This document shows positions 1-8,404 of a stretch of 64,000 nucleotides of DNA, one piece after another. Source of the stretch: CALMFG01 sp963666035 (GTDB taxonomy: Bacteria > Bacillota > Clostridia > Christensenellales > CALMFG01); NCBI GenBank assembly GCA_963666035.2, contig CAXXJI010000003.1:186001-250000 (forward strand). Reading direction: 5' to 3'. Every line of letters begins with the position of its first letter. The stretch's first letter is position 1. The notes under the pieces were generated by a model. That model saw nothing but the letters and a program-made list of their open reading frames with translations, had not been told where the DNA came from and made no database searches. Made by a program: the position numbers and the translations under genes.

Positions 1-505
1 TCATCAGCGGCATCCGGTTGTGGATGGGCTGCATCTGGCTGTCGGCTTTGCAGGTGAGAATCACAAAGCGGTCACAAAACGCTTTTTCCCGAAGGGAGAA
101 ACGGTTATAAAGCCCGCCGAGATAGAAAAAAGGCGTATCTTTCAGCGTGATCAAATATTTCATCGATTTTGCGCCTTCCTTTTTCCACTCAAAAAAACCC
201 GTGCAGGGCACCGCGCATTTCTGCCCGGCCATCGATCCTGCGAACATCGGCTTTTCGCCCAAAGTTTCGGTACGCGCGTTGATAATTCTTTGGCTGGTTC
301 CGGCAATCGGATAGCCCCATTCCATGGGGTAGGGCCGAAAACCTTTGGGGCTTTGCGCCAGAACGGCCGCGGTTTCGGAAGGAAAAACGTCGCCCTGCTT
401 GATGCGGCGAACGGTTGAATCATCAAAAATATCAGCAATCTCCTCCAAGATCATCCGAATCTCAAAGATTTCCTTGGGGTCGTAAAAGGCATATCGTCCG
501 CACAT
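1..505 (-). CDS. SRAP (YedK/HMCES) family abasic-site protein, 3' end cut by window
   Basis: The reverse-strand frame opens with Met-Cys-Gly-Arg-Tyr at 505, so Cys2 becomes the N-terminal catalytic residue after Met removal, as in the SOS-response-associated peptidase family. Further on it reads GFFEWKK (the conserved GxxEW glutamate) and ends at the window edge with HNRMPLM, the conserved HxRMP histidine motif. The family forms a stable crosslink with abasic sites in single-stranded DNA and protects them. About 168 codons are visible and the usual length is about 220, so only the C-terminus is missing. No stop lies inside the window. The catalytic Cys, Glu and His are all present, so the protein should be active. 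The neighbouring gene is divergent. Confidence 0.93.
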   Translation of the reverse strand, partial: MCGRYAFYDPKEIFEIRMILEEIADIFDDSTVRRIKQGDVFPSETAAVLAQSPKGFRPYPMEWGYPIAGTSQRIINARTETLGEKPMFAGSMAGQKCAVPCTGFFEWKKEGAKSMKYLITLKDTPFFYLGGLYNRFSLREKAFCDRFVILTCKADSQMQPIHNRMPLM

Positions 506-635
506 GGGATCATCCTTTCCTTGCGTTTTGGCACGGTCTAAAGATATAATAAATCTTGTAATGGTGTCATTTATTATATTATAGCAGAAAAATTGGTATC
601 TAAAGGACTGTATTAAGCGATATGGAGGGTTAACG

Positions 636-1007
636 ATGATTAAGAACAAGACGTTTCGCAATGTTATAAAGTGGATCGCCCGAGCAGGCGGTATGCTCGT
701 CGGTCTCTTTTTCCTGGTCTTTGCCATCGGTGAAGGGTTTTCGTACGGCGCAGTATATCCAACAGCCTATGAGTGGGTGCTGGTTTTGTTTGTCCCGCTT
801 GGATTGATCGCAGGCATCGTGGTGGCCTGGTGGAAGGAAGGCCTCGGCGCGCTGATCATCGCGGGTTCGGTCGTGATGTTCAATATTGCCGAAGTCGCGC
901 TTTTTCCGGATGATCTGCATTTCGGCTTCACCTTCTGGGGGTTGCTGATATTGGCGGTGGTGAACTTGGTTGCCATTCGCCCAAAAGAAGAAGCCGCCAA
1001 GCTATAG
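636..1007 (+). CDS. small integral membrane protein of unknown function
   Basis: 123 residues with four hydrophobic segments at about 15-35, 45-65, 68-88 and 95-113, and short charged ends. A GGAGG ribosome site at 624-628 sits 7 bases before the ATG. It has the look of the small four-helix membrane proteins of unknown function common in Firmicutes. There are no catalytic motifs. It is transcribed alone, divergent from the SRAP gene, and is followed by a nested palindrome with a T-rich tail that probably ends the transcript. Confidence 0.75.
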   Translation: MIKNKTFRNVIKWIARAGGMLVGLFFLVFAIGEGFSYGAVYPTAYEWVLVLFVPLGLIAGIVVAWWKEGLGALIIAGSVVMFNIAEVALFPDDLHFGFTFWGLLILAVVNLVAIRPKEEAAKL

Positions 1008-1061
1008 ATAAACGGTATAACTGAAAAATGGTTACTTTAATCAATGATTAATTTGCTGGTT

Positions 1062-1131
1062 TCGTCAAAAATGCCTCGCTGGAGCAGTTTCGTACCACTC
1101 AGTACGAGCCTGCCCCACGAGGCTTTGTTTT
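1062..1131 (+). repeat. nested-palindrome intergenic element, copy A
   Basis: Three nested stems: GCCTCG (1073-1078) with CGAGGC (1118-1123), GCAG (1084-1087) with CTGC (1110-1113), and CGTAC (1091-1095) with GTACG (1102-1106). A T-rich run follows. A second copy with a changed but still paired outer stem lies at 5723-5797. Both copies sit just downstream of plus-strand genes, which suggests a terminator-like or mobile hairpin element. Confidence 0.6.
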
Positions 1132-1158
1132 GCTGACAATGTATAATGAGCTTTGAAG

Positions 1159-2175
1159 CTACGTGGTTTTTTCTTTTGGCTTTGGAGAAGGCTTTTTAAA
1201 GAACAGCGCCAGTATCCACACGAATATAAAGACTAAGCCGTACAGAATAATGGGGATCCATGTGATTTGGTGGATATCGGCCAGCGTATTGTCGTTGCCG
1301 AAAACACCGCTGTAGACGAGAAAAGCCATGATAAGATAGACTGCTGAAGCGCCGATCAGGGCGCTTTTTTGTTTGATGATGCCGTATTGGCCGGTGACGA
1401 TGAACATCATGAGGAACCCGAACAGGAACATGGGCCACATACCGTTTTTGGCTTCGGCGGCCACGATGGCGCCGTGCATGGCCACATAGACTTCCAAAAG
1501 CGTCAGCCAGCGGATATTGCTGTGTAGTTTGGTTTTGGCGAGCGACAGCTGAATCATCAGGAGGAACAGATAGAAAAAGCCGATGATATGTCCGGCGGTG
1601 CCCTCGGTGGGGTGGAACCAGAACGTATAGGTGATTGCCCATGCGATGTAGAAGGAATGGACAGCATAAACACCGCGTACACCCGCGGATGGGAGTTTAA
1701 CGCGTTTGCCAAAGAATAGTCCGCGTTTGCCGTTCAGCATGATCAGCATAAACACCAGCATCACGATGACCGAGCCTTGAGAGCTCATGACCGGCACCTG
1801 TTGGGCGAGACCGTCGTAGAAAAAGGCGGTCTGAAGAATATGAAGAGCCGCAAACACACCGTTGATGACAAGAAAACGGATGTTTAAACTGCCGGCTTCG
1901 TTTTCAGGCAGATTCTGCGCTTTAGTCAGTTTGGCGACCATGATAAAGGCGGCGGTCTGGTGCGCCGCATACAGTACCCAGGCCGAGACGGTGGCCCACA
2001 GGCTGGCGCGGGGGAGCTTCCAGTAATACCAGGAAGCACCGGTATCGGGCAGCAAAGTGGACGTGAAGCGGCCGAGGGTCAGTGACACGACATAGATGGC
2101 GGCGCAAAGCAAAGATGAAACGGCGACGGCGGTCCAAACCGTCTTCTTTAAGGAATAAGTCTTTAAAGCGGGCAT
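1159..2175 (-). CDS. polytopic membrane protein of unknown function
   Basis: 338 residues, almost entirely hydrophobic, with about nine to ten predicted membrane helices and a basic tail (KKPSPKPKEK). An AAGGAGG site precedes the ATG at 2175 by about 9 bases. I do not recognise the family and see no transport or catalytic motif. It is the last gene of a three-gene minus-strand run with 2189-2527 and 2532-2951, all membrane proteins, so the three probably form one operon and perhaps one complex. Confidence 0.75.
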   Translation of the reverse strand: MPALKTYSLKKTVWTAVAVSSLLCAAIYVVSLTLGRFTSTLLPDTGASWYYWKLPRASLWATVSAWVLYAAHQTAAFIMVAKLTKAQNLPENEAGSLNIRFLVINGVFAALHILQTAFFYDGLAQQVPVMSSQGSVIVMLVFMLIMLNGKRGLFFGKRVKLPSAGVRGVYAVHSFYIAWAITYTFWFHPTEGTAGHIIGFFYLFLLMIQLSLAKTKLHSNIRWLTLLEVYVAMHGAIVAAEAKNGMWPMFLFGFLMMFIVTGQYGIIKQKSALIGASAVYLIMAFLVYSGVFGNDNTLADIHQITWIPIILYGLVFIFVWILALFFKKPSPKPKEKTT

Positions 2176-2188
2176 CTAAAAAACCTCC

Positions 2189-2527
2189 TTATGCTTTGAT
2201 TTTTCTAAAATAGAAGGCGCATCCGATGATGCACAGTATATTGATGGACAAAAAGATGAAATCTAAAACACCGAGTTGATCGGTGAGGGAGAGCAGCGCG
2301 TTGGCTGAAAGAAAAGCAAAAACGAAAATTCGGATAAGAGAGCGAGGGATGTCGATGAGCCAGATACAAGCGAAAAAAACGAGGGCGTTTATGAATAATA
2401 AAATCTGCACCCACCACAGAAGGGAAGATGCAGACAGATCAGCAAAATGAAAGCCGTTGTATGCCCAAAAGGCCGCCTGCAGACCCAATGAGATTTTTAA
2501 GATAAACCCCAGTCGTCTGCTCGGCAT
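2189..2527 (-). CDS. small membrane protein, translationally coupled
   Basis: The ATG at 2527 lies 4 bases after the stop of the preceding gene (stop at 2534-2532), so I chose it over the further upstream in-frame start at 2575, which would overlap that gene. This gives 112 residues with about four hydrophobic segments. There is no clear Shine-Dalgarno, which fits translational coupling. In size and topology it resembles the preceding 139-residue protein, so the two may be diverged duplicates. Function unknown. Confidence 0.65.
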   Translation of the reverse strand: MPSRRLGFILKISLGLQAAFWAYNGFHFADLSASSLLWWVQILLFINALVFFACIWLIDIPRSLIRIFVFAFLSANALLSLTDQLGVLDFIFLSINILCIIGCAFYFRKIKA

Positions 2528-2531
2528 GGCA

Positions 2532-2951
2532 CTATATGGCGCGCAGGGCAACCAGTGTGTCGGTTTCGCGGTCAATCAGCTCGCTGACCCTTTCCTTGAC
2601 CCAATAAAATGCCTTTTTAATCTGGAACCAGACCAACGCACCCAAACTGAGCGCGGCGAAAACCAGAACCGCATAATCCCAGCCCGATATGCCGCCTGCA
2701 ATCGCGACCGCGATGGTGGCCAAAAGCACGCCCATCGTGACCACCGTCACAACAGGACGGTTTTTTTTGGTCAGCAGAATCAGCACAAGAAAGATACCCG
2801 CATTGATAAACATCAGCGCGGTGGCCGATATTTTCTGCAGGTTGGATGCTTTGCTGGTATACAGGTTAAAAAAAGCGGCGATAATCCAGAACGCAATTTG
2901 TACCAGCAAAAAGATGCTGATGACGCGTTTGGTACGGCTTTGTTTATCCAT
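2532..2951 (-). CDS. small membrane protein of unknown function
   Basis: 139 residues with four predicted helices at about 8-28, 42-60, 68-87 and 92-108, then an amphipathic charged tail (KERVSELIDRETD). A GGAGGAG site precedes the ATG at 2951. It is first in the three-gene membrane-protein run that continues to 1159. No motif points to a function. Confidence 0.7.
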   Translation of the reverse strand: MDKQSRTKRVISIFLLVQIAFWIIAAFFNLYTSKASNLQKISATALMFINAGIFLVLILLTKKNRPVVTVVTMGVLLATIAVAIAGGISGWDYAVLVFAALSLGALVWFQIKKAFYWVKERVSELIDRETDTLVALRAI

Positions 2952-3098
2952 TCGTCTCCTCCAATAATGCAGCGTTTAAATTTTGGCTGCAATATCTTGC
3001 GTTACTTCTTTGTTTTTGACAAGCCTATTTTATCAAAAACATATGAAAAACACCAATTAATGTTGTGTTACATTTTTAATATCAGGAATGCACACTCT

Positions 3099-3836
3099 CT
3101 AGTAATCGTAATCCGGATCTTTTTCGCCCCAAATCTTGATGCCTTGTGCTTTAGCATCAGCCTGTGCATTTTGAAGCTCGCCGGTATACAGGTAGTCGCC
3201 GTACAGATATGCGACTTTGGCAAGCCCCGCCTCAACGATGTTATAGTTATGCAGTTCGCCGTCCACCCATACCCAGGCTAAGAGGCGTCCGTACTTATCA
3301 AACACATCGCTGTCCGGGTCCAGTTCCAGAACGATGGCGGAAGCGTTGCTCAGTACTTTTTTGGTATAGCTGGAAGCGGCTTTGCCCCAGGGATCTAGCT
3401 GGCGTAAGTTTTCGTCCACCTCGGGGGTGTCGATGGCCAGCATGCGCACGTGATAGCTTTTGCCGCCCACAATAAAAGCCGCGGTGTCTCCGTCGATGCC
3501 GAAATCCAGCTTAACCACTGCGATACCGTCAGTAAAAAGATTATTGCCGGAAAGATTGTCCGAAGGCAGAACCGGACCACCGTAGCCTGTGATAGCCGCT
3601 GTATCCGCTTGCATTGGAGTCGGAGTTGGGGTGATGAGCGCCGCAAGCGTACTTAAAACAACCGTACTGTCAGGCTGAGCGCTTTGCGTGGGCCCGGCTT
3701 CAACCGTTTCAATTTCATTCGCTGTATTGGAATCGGGAAGCAGATAGCCGCGAAGCTGGTCAAAGACCCAGCCGACTGCGCCGATAAAGAGAATCAGCAA
3801 AATCCCGATTAAAAGGCTGTTGAGTTTTTTATTCAT
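3099..3836 (-). CDS. membrane-anchored thermonuclease (SNase-like)
   Basis: 245 residues: an N-terminal anchor (about 8-26), a Ser/Thr/Pro-rich linker (about 30-90), and a C-terminal staphylococcal-nuclease fold. Family landmarks are visible: DGDTAAF, then VRMLAIDTPE with the catalytic Arg and the Asp/Glu metal site, GKAA, and KYGRLLAWVW with the second catalytic Arg. Such enzymes cleave DNA and RNA with calcium outside the membrane. The fold appears complete. It is transcribed alone. Confidence 0.9.
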   Translation of the reverse strand: MNKKLNSLLIGILLILFIGAVGWVFDQLRGYLLPDSNTANEIETVEAGPTQSAQPDSTVVLSTLAALITPTPTPMQADTAAITGYGGPVLPSDNLSGNNLFTDGIAVVKLDFGIDGDTAAFIVGGKSYHVRMLAIDTPEVDENLRQLDPWGKAASSYTKKVLSNASAIVLELDPDSDVFDKYGRLLAWVWVDGELHNYNIVEAGLAKVAYLYGDYLYTGELQNAQADAKAQGIKIWGEKDPDYDY

Positions 3837-3906
3837 CTGTTAATCTCCCAAACGTGGTATAGCAAAACAGAGTATACCAATTCATGGAGAAATGCGCAAG
3901 CTGAGG

Positions 3907-4470
3907 CTATTTTTTTGCAAGAACAATATAGAATGAATCATCCGGGTCCATCTCGGTATATCGGACATCGCGAACCGGCGCAAACCAGCGTCCCGCAAAT
4001 TGGATGATCTCCTCGGGTGTGTGATTATTGAAAAGCAGGCCGTGATAGTGCTTCTGATCCTGACCGAACCAAAAGGTGTGAAAAACAAGCCCGCCCGTGT
4101 TTAAGTGCTCGGCCTGACTTTTGAAAGACGCTTTCAGCTCGGCATCGGTTAAATGGATCAGGACTTTGTTGGAATAGATATAATCAAACGTTTTTTCGGT
4201 ATCCAGTTTCACCGCGTCCAGCTGCAAAAGCGGAATATCCGAGTCTTTCTTTTTGTAGGCATCCAAAAAGGCTTTGGAGCGGTCCGAGCCGGTGAGGGTA
4301 TAGGCTTTTTTCAGAAGAGCCAAATCGACGCCCGCACCCATGCCCAGTTCCAGCATGCTTTTTCCCGCCGGTAGATTATCGAACACCGTTTCAATCAGCT
4401 CGGAGTTGTCGAACCCAGCCATCATCTCGATATATTTTTCAACATTGCGTTTATGGTCGTAATAACCCAT
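3907..4470 (-). CDS. class I SAM-dependent methyltransferase
   Basis: 187 residues with SAM-binding motif I (MLELGMGAGVD, about 40-50), an acidic end of strand 2 (LTGSDRS), and a motif-IV-like DYIYSNKVLIHL. The substrate cannot be inferred. The closest general type is the methyltransferase-11/25 group acting on small molecules. The leader carries a 9-bp inverted repeat (4484-4492 with 4504-4512) just upstream of the start. The ATG at 4470 is preceded by GGAGG. Confidence 0.82.
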   Translation of the reverse strand: MGYYDHKRNVEKYIEMMAGFDNSELIETVFDNLPAGKSMLELGMGAGVDLALLKKAYTLTGSDRSKAFLDAYKKKDSDIPLLQLDAVKLDTEKTFDYIYSNKVLIHLTDAELKASFKSQAEHLNTGGLVFHTFWFGQDQKHYHGLLFNNHTPEEIIQFAGRWFAPVRDVRYTEMDPDDSFYIVLAKK

Positions 4471-4483
4471 GAAGCTACCTCCA

Positions 4484-4512
4484 TATGATGCTCTAAGGCA
4501 TTTAGCATCATA
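4484..4512 (-). promoter_or_regulatory. inverted repeat in methyltransferase leader
   Basis: TATGATGCT (4484-4492) and AGCATCATA (4504-4512) form a perfect 9-bp inverted repeat with an 11-base spacer, just upstream of the start at 4470. It could be a repressor operator or an RNA hairpin. Confidence 0.4.
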
Positions 4513-4702
4513 GCATATTTTGGGCCGTTTTCGCGCATATTTTGCGGGTTTTAACAGAATTTTAACCGTTCATTCATTGCATTTTGGACTTAAGATGATT
4601 AATATATATTTATCATTGAGATAGACTCTTTAAAAGCCCCTTCATTATTTATTTCTTTTTTCCGAAGTACAAACCCTATTTTTGTATACCTAAAAAGGAG
4701 AA

Positions 4703-5699
4703 ATGGCAGCGATGATTCTAATCACGGGCGCCGGCGGCCATATCGGCAATGTGCTGGCAAAATATTTGTTTGAAAAAGGGCACCAGGATTTGCGATTTTT
4801 GGCGATGGAAGGGGAGGATATTTCCTACGTCGAAGCATACGCAAAAGAAGTGGTGCGGGGCGACATCCGGGACATCATGACCGTTAGGAAAGCTGTGACC
4901 GGATGCGACTATGTGTTCCATCTGGCCGGATTGGTGAAGATTTCCGGTGTGCGAAAAAAACTCATCTATGACATCAACGTGGGCGGCACGCGTAACGTGG
5001 TGCAGGCATGTTTGGAAAAGGACGTCAAGCGTTTGCTGTATGTTTCCAGCGTGCATGCGCTTTATGAACCCAAAGACGACTGCATCACCGAGCAGCTGTC
5101 CAGCGATGTGCGAGCCATAAAAGGGCATTACGCCAGAAGCAAGGCGCTGGCCACCATGGAGGTGCTGAACGGCCTGCAAAAGGGGCTGGACGCGGTGATC
5201 GTGTTCCCCAGCGGCATCATCGGACCGGATGATTACAAAACCTCCCTATACCGGCAATGCGCTGGACGGCTATATCAACAGCGACAAGCTGCAGTATTTC
5301 TTTGACGGCGCCTACGACTTTGTCGATGTGCGCGACGCCGTAGACGGCATCTATAAAGCCTTTAAGAAAGGCGAGAAGGGCCAGGGGTATATCCTTTCGG
5401 GCTCCATCGCGAGTTTGGAGGACTTTATGAAAAACGTGGAAGCCGTGACCGGAAAGCCGGTGAAAAAGCGCAAAATCTCCCGTGCACTGGTGAAACTGGC
5501 GGCCTTCTTTGCGCCGGTGTACTATGCCGTCATCGGTAAAAAGCCGATTTTGTCAAAATATTCGGTAGATGTGCTGTTCAGCAACTGCAACATCAGCCAC
5601 GAGAAGGCCAAGAAGAAACTGGGCTATTCGCCGCGGCCGCTCGCCGAGACCATTCGGGACATTGTGCAGTGGCGCTTGAAGTTCAAAAAACAGCGTTAG
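4703..5699 (+). pseudogene. NAD-dependent epimerase/dehydratase (extended SDR), frameshifted
   Basis: The N-terminal part reads MILITGAGGHIG (GxxGxxG nucleotide-binding motif), then the DVTD-like acidic site, a YVSSVHAL block and a YARSKALAT motif with the catalytic Tyr and Lys. The frame breaks near 5237-5240 and continues in the next frame as GNALDGYINSDKL...FVDVRDAVDGI to the stop at 5699. Removing one A from the AAAA run at 5237-5240 restores one open frame of about 330 codons, the normal length. The start may be ATG 4703 or the better spaced ATG 4712. The gene is otherwise intact, so this is either a very recent inactivation or a sequencing error. Confidence 0.82.
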
Positions 5700-5722
5700 G
5701 CTGGTGATAAAGGGCATTATGC

Positions 5723-5797
5723 TTCGCCAAAAACGCTTCGCAAAGCAGTTTTCCGTACCATTGCGTACGCAACCTGTCTTGCGATGCTTTTTTTATT
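5723..5797 (+). repeat. nested-palindrome intergenic element, copy B
   Basis: Same plan as the copy at 1062-1131: outer stem GCTTCGCAA (5735-5743) with TTGCGATGC (5779-5787), one mismatch; middle CAG/CTG; inner CGTAC (5754-5758) with GTACG (5765-5769); then a run of T. The outer stem differs in sequence from copy A but still pairs, which indicates selection on structure. Confidence 0.6.
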
Positions 5798-5847
5798 TGC
5801 CTTGAATGAGGTTTTTTAGTATAGTTTGGGTTAAAAGGAGCAGTGAG

Positions 5848-6345
5848 ATGAAAAACGCGGTATTGATGCTTTTGGAGAGCTTAAACATCCCTTACGAATA
5901 CTTACAGCACCCACCCGCGATGACCATGGCAGATCTAAAAGACATGGATGAGAAAACCGGAGCGGTGTATATGAAGAACCTCTTTTTACGCAACGGTTCG
6001 GGAAAGCAGCACTATCTGGCGGTGATCTGCGGTGATAAGCGGGTGGACTTAAAAGCCCTGGCCGGCGAAATCGGCAGCAGCCGGCTCAGCTTTGCTTCGG
6101 ATGAGCGTCTGATGAAGCACTTAAAGCTGTTGCCCGGGAGCGTGGGGCCGTTCGGGCTGATGAACGACACAGAAAAAGCGGTGATGACCGTTCTGGACCG
6201 AGATATGGTGGACAAGCCCCGAATCTCTTTCCACCCCAACGATAATACCGCCACGGTGATACTCTCGTATGAGAGCCTGCAAAAATATTTAAAACACATA
6301 GGGGCAAAGGTGCAGACCGTGCATATCCCCGAGGAAGAGATATGA
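5848..6345 (+). CDS. YbaK/ProX-type aminoacyl-tRNA deacylase
   Basis: 165 residues from the ATG at 5848, chosen because AAAGGAG lies just upstream. The longer frame from 5806 has no such site. The sequence has the YbaK fold plan: N-terminal YEYLQHPPAMT (the HPP region of PrdX/ProX proteins), MKNLFLRN, GSVGPFGL with the conserved glycines, and a C-terminal FHPNDNTAT strand. Family members hydrolyse mischarged Ala- or Cys-tRNA-Pro in trans. The stop overlaps the next start by 4 bases (ATGA), so the two are translationally coupled. Confidence 0.88.
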   Translation: MKNAVLMLLESLNIPYEYLQHPPAMTMADLKDMDEKTGAVYMKNLFLRNGSGKQHYLAVICGDKRVDLKALAGEIGSSRLSFASDERLMKHLKLLPGSVGPFGLMNDTEKAVMTVLDRDMVDKPRISFHPNDNTATVILSYESLQKYLKHIGAKVQTVHIPEEEI

Positions 6346-6814
6346 GAAGAAAAGACAAGCAGATCACCGATCGTACGATGATGGATAAAATACTCAAGGA
6401 AGCCGAGATTTTGCATCTGGCCTTAAGCGACAACGGTACGCCTTACGCGCTCTGCATGAACTTTGGATACGACGGCGAGGCCATCTATATCCACGGTGCA
6501 CTGGAAGGCAAGAAGATGGATATCCTGAAAGCGAATCCCGTCGTCTCGTTTCAGGGCCGTCTGCGACTATCAGACCATCAAGAACGAGGACGCCAGTGAG
6601 TTTACCTCCTACTACCGCTCGGTGGTGGGCATGGGGCGCGTGGAGATGCTCACCGACCTTGAGGAAAAAGGCTACGGGCTGGGTGTGCTGATGGCCGCTT
6701 ACGCCCCCTGAAAGGGCTTTTACCTTTGACGACAAGACGATTGACCGAACGGCTGTGATGAAGATTGTGATCGACAGTCTGGACGGCAAGGTCAGCGGGT
6801 ACCCAAAAGAATAG
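6342..6814 (+). pseudogene. Nim-like pyridoxamine-phosphate-oxidase-family flavoprotein, two frameshifts
   Basis: The reading begins MRRKDKQITDRTMMDKILKEAEI...YIHGALEGKKMDILKANPVVSF, typical of NimA/pyridoxamine 5'-phosphate oxidase-like flavin proteins. It jumps frame near 6554-6556 (GGG) to DYQTIKNEDASEF...EMLTDLEEKGYG, and again near 6704-6708 (CCCCC) to FTFDDKTIDRTAVMKI, ending at 6814. Deleting one base at each homopolymer restores about 157 codons, the normal family length. Members bind FMN, and some reduce nitroimidazoles. The start overlaps the YbaK-like stop. Confidence 0.82.
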
Positions 6815-6830
6815 AGATGAGAGAAAGATG

Positions 6831-6857
6831 AACCGCACTTTTAGGTGCGGTTTTTTT
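6831..6857 (+). terminator. rho-independent terminator
   Basis: AACCGCAC (6831-6838) pairs with GTGCGGTT (6845-6852) and is followed by a T run. It closes the YbaK/Nim transcript. Confidence 0.85.
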
Positions 6858-6920
6858 CTGCGGAGTAATGCGAAAATAATATTGAATATTATATATTATA
6901 AATAATTATATAAAAATATA

Positions 6921-6950
6921 TTGACAATAGTGTGTGCTATACACTATAAT
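6921..6950 (+). promoter_or_regulatory. padR promoter with embedded palindrome
   Basis: TTGACA (6921-6926) and TATAAT (6945-6950) with an 18-base spacer make a near-consensus promoter. TAGTGT (6928-6933) and ACACTA (6941-6946) form an inverted repeat inside the spacer and over the -10, as expected for an autoregulating PadR repressor. Confidence 0.75.
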
Positions 6951-6970
6951 GACATCAAGAGGTGAACAAC

Positions 6971-7309
6971 ATGTCAGAAGAAAACGTAAACATGGAGGCG
7001 CTGACGCTGGAACTCAAGCGCGGCACGCAGGTGCTGGGGGTGCTAAGTCAGCTGAAAACCCCGCTGTACGGCTACTCGCTGGTGGAAAAGCTGGCGGGCA
7101 AGGGCATGGAGATTGACAAAAACACGCTATATCCGCTCTTGCGGCGTTTGGAAAAACAGGAGCTGCTCGTCAGCGAATGGAACGTGGAGGAAGCCCGCCC
7201 CAGACGGTACTATGTCATCAGTGATAAGGGCAAAATCGTGCTGAGTGAGCTGGCAAAAGCGTGGGATACGCTGGACGAAACGGTCCGGAAGTTATTAAAA
7301 GAAGATTAG
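6971..7309 (+). CDS. PadR-family transcriptional regulator
   Basis: About 112 residues with a winged helix: LKRGTQVLGVLSQLKTPLYGYSLVEKL, then NTLYPLLRRLEKQELLVSEW, then the RRYYVISDKGK wing, all PadR hallmarks. I prefer ATG 6971 (AGAGGTG 6 bases upstream) to the in-frame GTG at 6962, which overlaps that ribosome site. The palindrome in the promoter suggests autorepression. It is followed 24 bases later by a HAAS-domain membrane protein, a classical pairing in which the membrane protein is the regulated partner. Confidence 0.93.
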   Translation: MSEENVNMEALTLELKRGTQVLGVLSQLKTPLYGYSLVEKLAGKGMEIDKNTLYPLLRRLEKQELLVSEWNVEEARPRRYYVISDKGKIVLSELAKAWDTLDETVRKLLKED

Positions 7310-7333
7310 AAGGGAAACAAAGGAGAAAAGAAA

Positions 7334-8344
7334 ATGGAACTGATTAAAAAATATATCTACGCCATCGAGCGGCGTTTGCCGCGGGGCAGCGAAGACATTG
7401 CCAAAGAGATAGAATCCATTATCATGGATGAACTGGAAGGCAAATACGGCGTGAAAAGCGAATACAGCAAAGACGAGATTGAAACCGTGCTGAAATCCAT
7501 GGGCCCGCCAAGGCTGGTGGCTCAGCGGTACCGCGGGGGGAGCGATTGCGTGATCGGCCCCGAGCTGTCCTATATCTACCGCATGGTGCTGGGCATCGTA
7601 TCGGCCGCAACGGTTCTGGGCCTGACCATCAGCTATGTGGTGGGGCGCTTTACGGCGGTGGAGACGGTGGGCGAGAGTCTGCTGACGTTTGCTTCATTTT
7701 TAGGGTCGCTCTTTCCAGCAGTATTCTCGGCAGTGGGTGCAGTAACCATCATGTTTATGCTGATCGAACGCTTCGGCGATAAGGAAAAGCTGAACAAGGA
7801 GATTGGAACCGAATGGGACCCCAAGGATTTGCCCGATCTGCCGGATGAAAAAGAGCGTGTTACCGTGATTGGGCCGATTATCGTGATTCTTTTGGCCTTG
7901 GTTTGGGCAGTGTTTATCAACACCTATGCACGCATCGGCACCGGCGTTTTCCCAGTGTATCATGCCGATATCACATTTTTGCCTGTGTTCAATATGGATG
8001 TGGTGCGGACGGTTCTCCCCGTATGGAATCTCTCCATATTGGTCACGGTGGTCACCCAGCTGGTTCTACTGCGGCAGGGCAGATGGACGCTGTTCAGCCG
8101 CCTCTTGGAGGTGCTTGAGCAGTTTGTCAGCATCATCGCTATCGTGGTTTTGTTAAATCAGGTGCCTTTGTTCGATATCACGGCGCTGAACACCATCGGT
8201 GACGGATTTAATATTGTAGCGGCCGACTTTTCTCACTGGTACTATATCGCGCTGAAAATCATTCTGGTGCTGACCATAATCGGGGTGATGACCAACACGA
8301 TCAAAGCGGTGGTCAGAGCCGTCCGCAAGGCGAATTTGGGATAG
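7334..8344 (+). CDS. HAAS-domain polytopic membrane protein
   Basis: 336 residues. The N-terminus (1-75; YIYAIERRLP, then IIMDELEGKYG, then LKSMGPPRLVAQRYRG) matches the cytosolic HAAS/permease-prefix signalling domain found next to PadR regulators. After it come about six to seven membrane helices. An AAGGAG site precedes the ATG at 7334. It likely forms one operon with padR and is controlled by it, in a cell-envelope stress role known for such pairs. A strong hairpin terminator follows. Confidence 0.82.
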   Translation: MELIKKYIYAIERRLPRGSEDIAKEIESIIMDELEGKYGVKSEYSKDEIETVLKSMGPPRLVAQRYRGGSDCVIGPELSYIYRMVLGIVSAATVLGLTISYVVGRFTAVETVGESLLTFASFLGSLFPAVFSAVGAVTIMFMLIERFGDKEKLNKEIGTEWDPKDLPDLPDEKERVTVIGPIIVILLALVWAVFINTYARIGTGVFPVYHADITFLPVFNMDVVRTVLPVWNLSILVTVVTQLVLLRQGRWTLFSRLLEVLEQFVSIIAIVVLLNQVPLFDITALNTIGDGFNIVAADFSHWYYIALKIILVLTIIGVMTNTIKAVVRAVRKANLG

Positions 8345-8360
8345 AATGAAAAACCATAAA

Positions 8361-8389
8361 AGCCTTTGGCATATTGCCAAAGGCTTTTT
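8361..8389. terminator. terminator between convergent genes
   Basis: AGCCTTTGGC (8361-8370) pairs perfectly with GCCAAAGGCT (8376-8385), with a short T run on each strand. It can serve the HAAS gene and the convergent zinc-ribbon gene. Confidence 0.85.
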
Positions 8390-8404
8390 ACTTGCTTGCC
8401 AAGA

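Noticed and set aside
2457..3281. 274-codon open frame on the plus strand
   Set aside because: It lies antisense to two membrane-protein genes and an intergenic region, has no ribosome site and a composition unlike protein.
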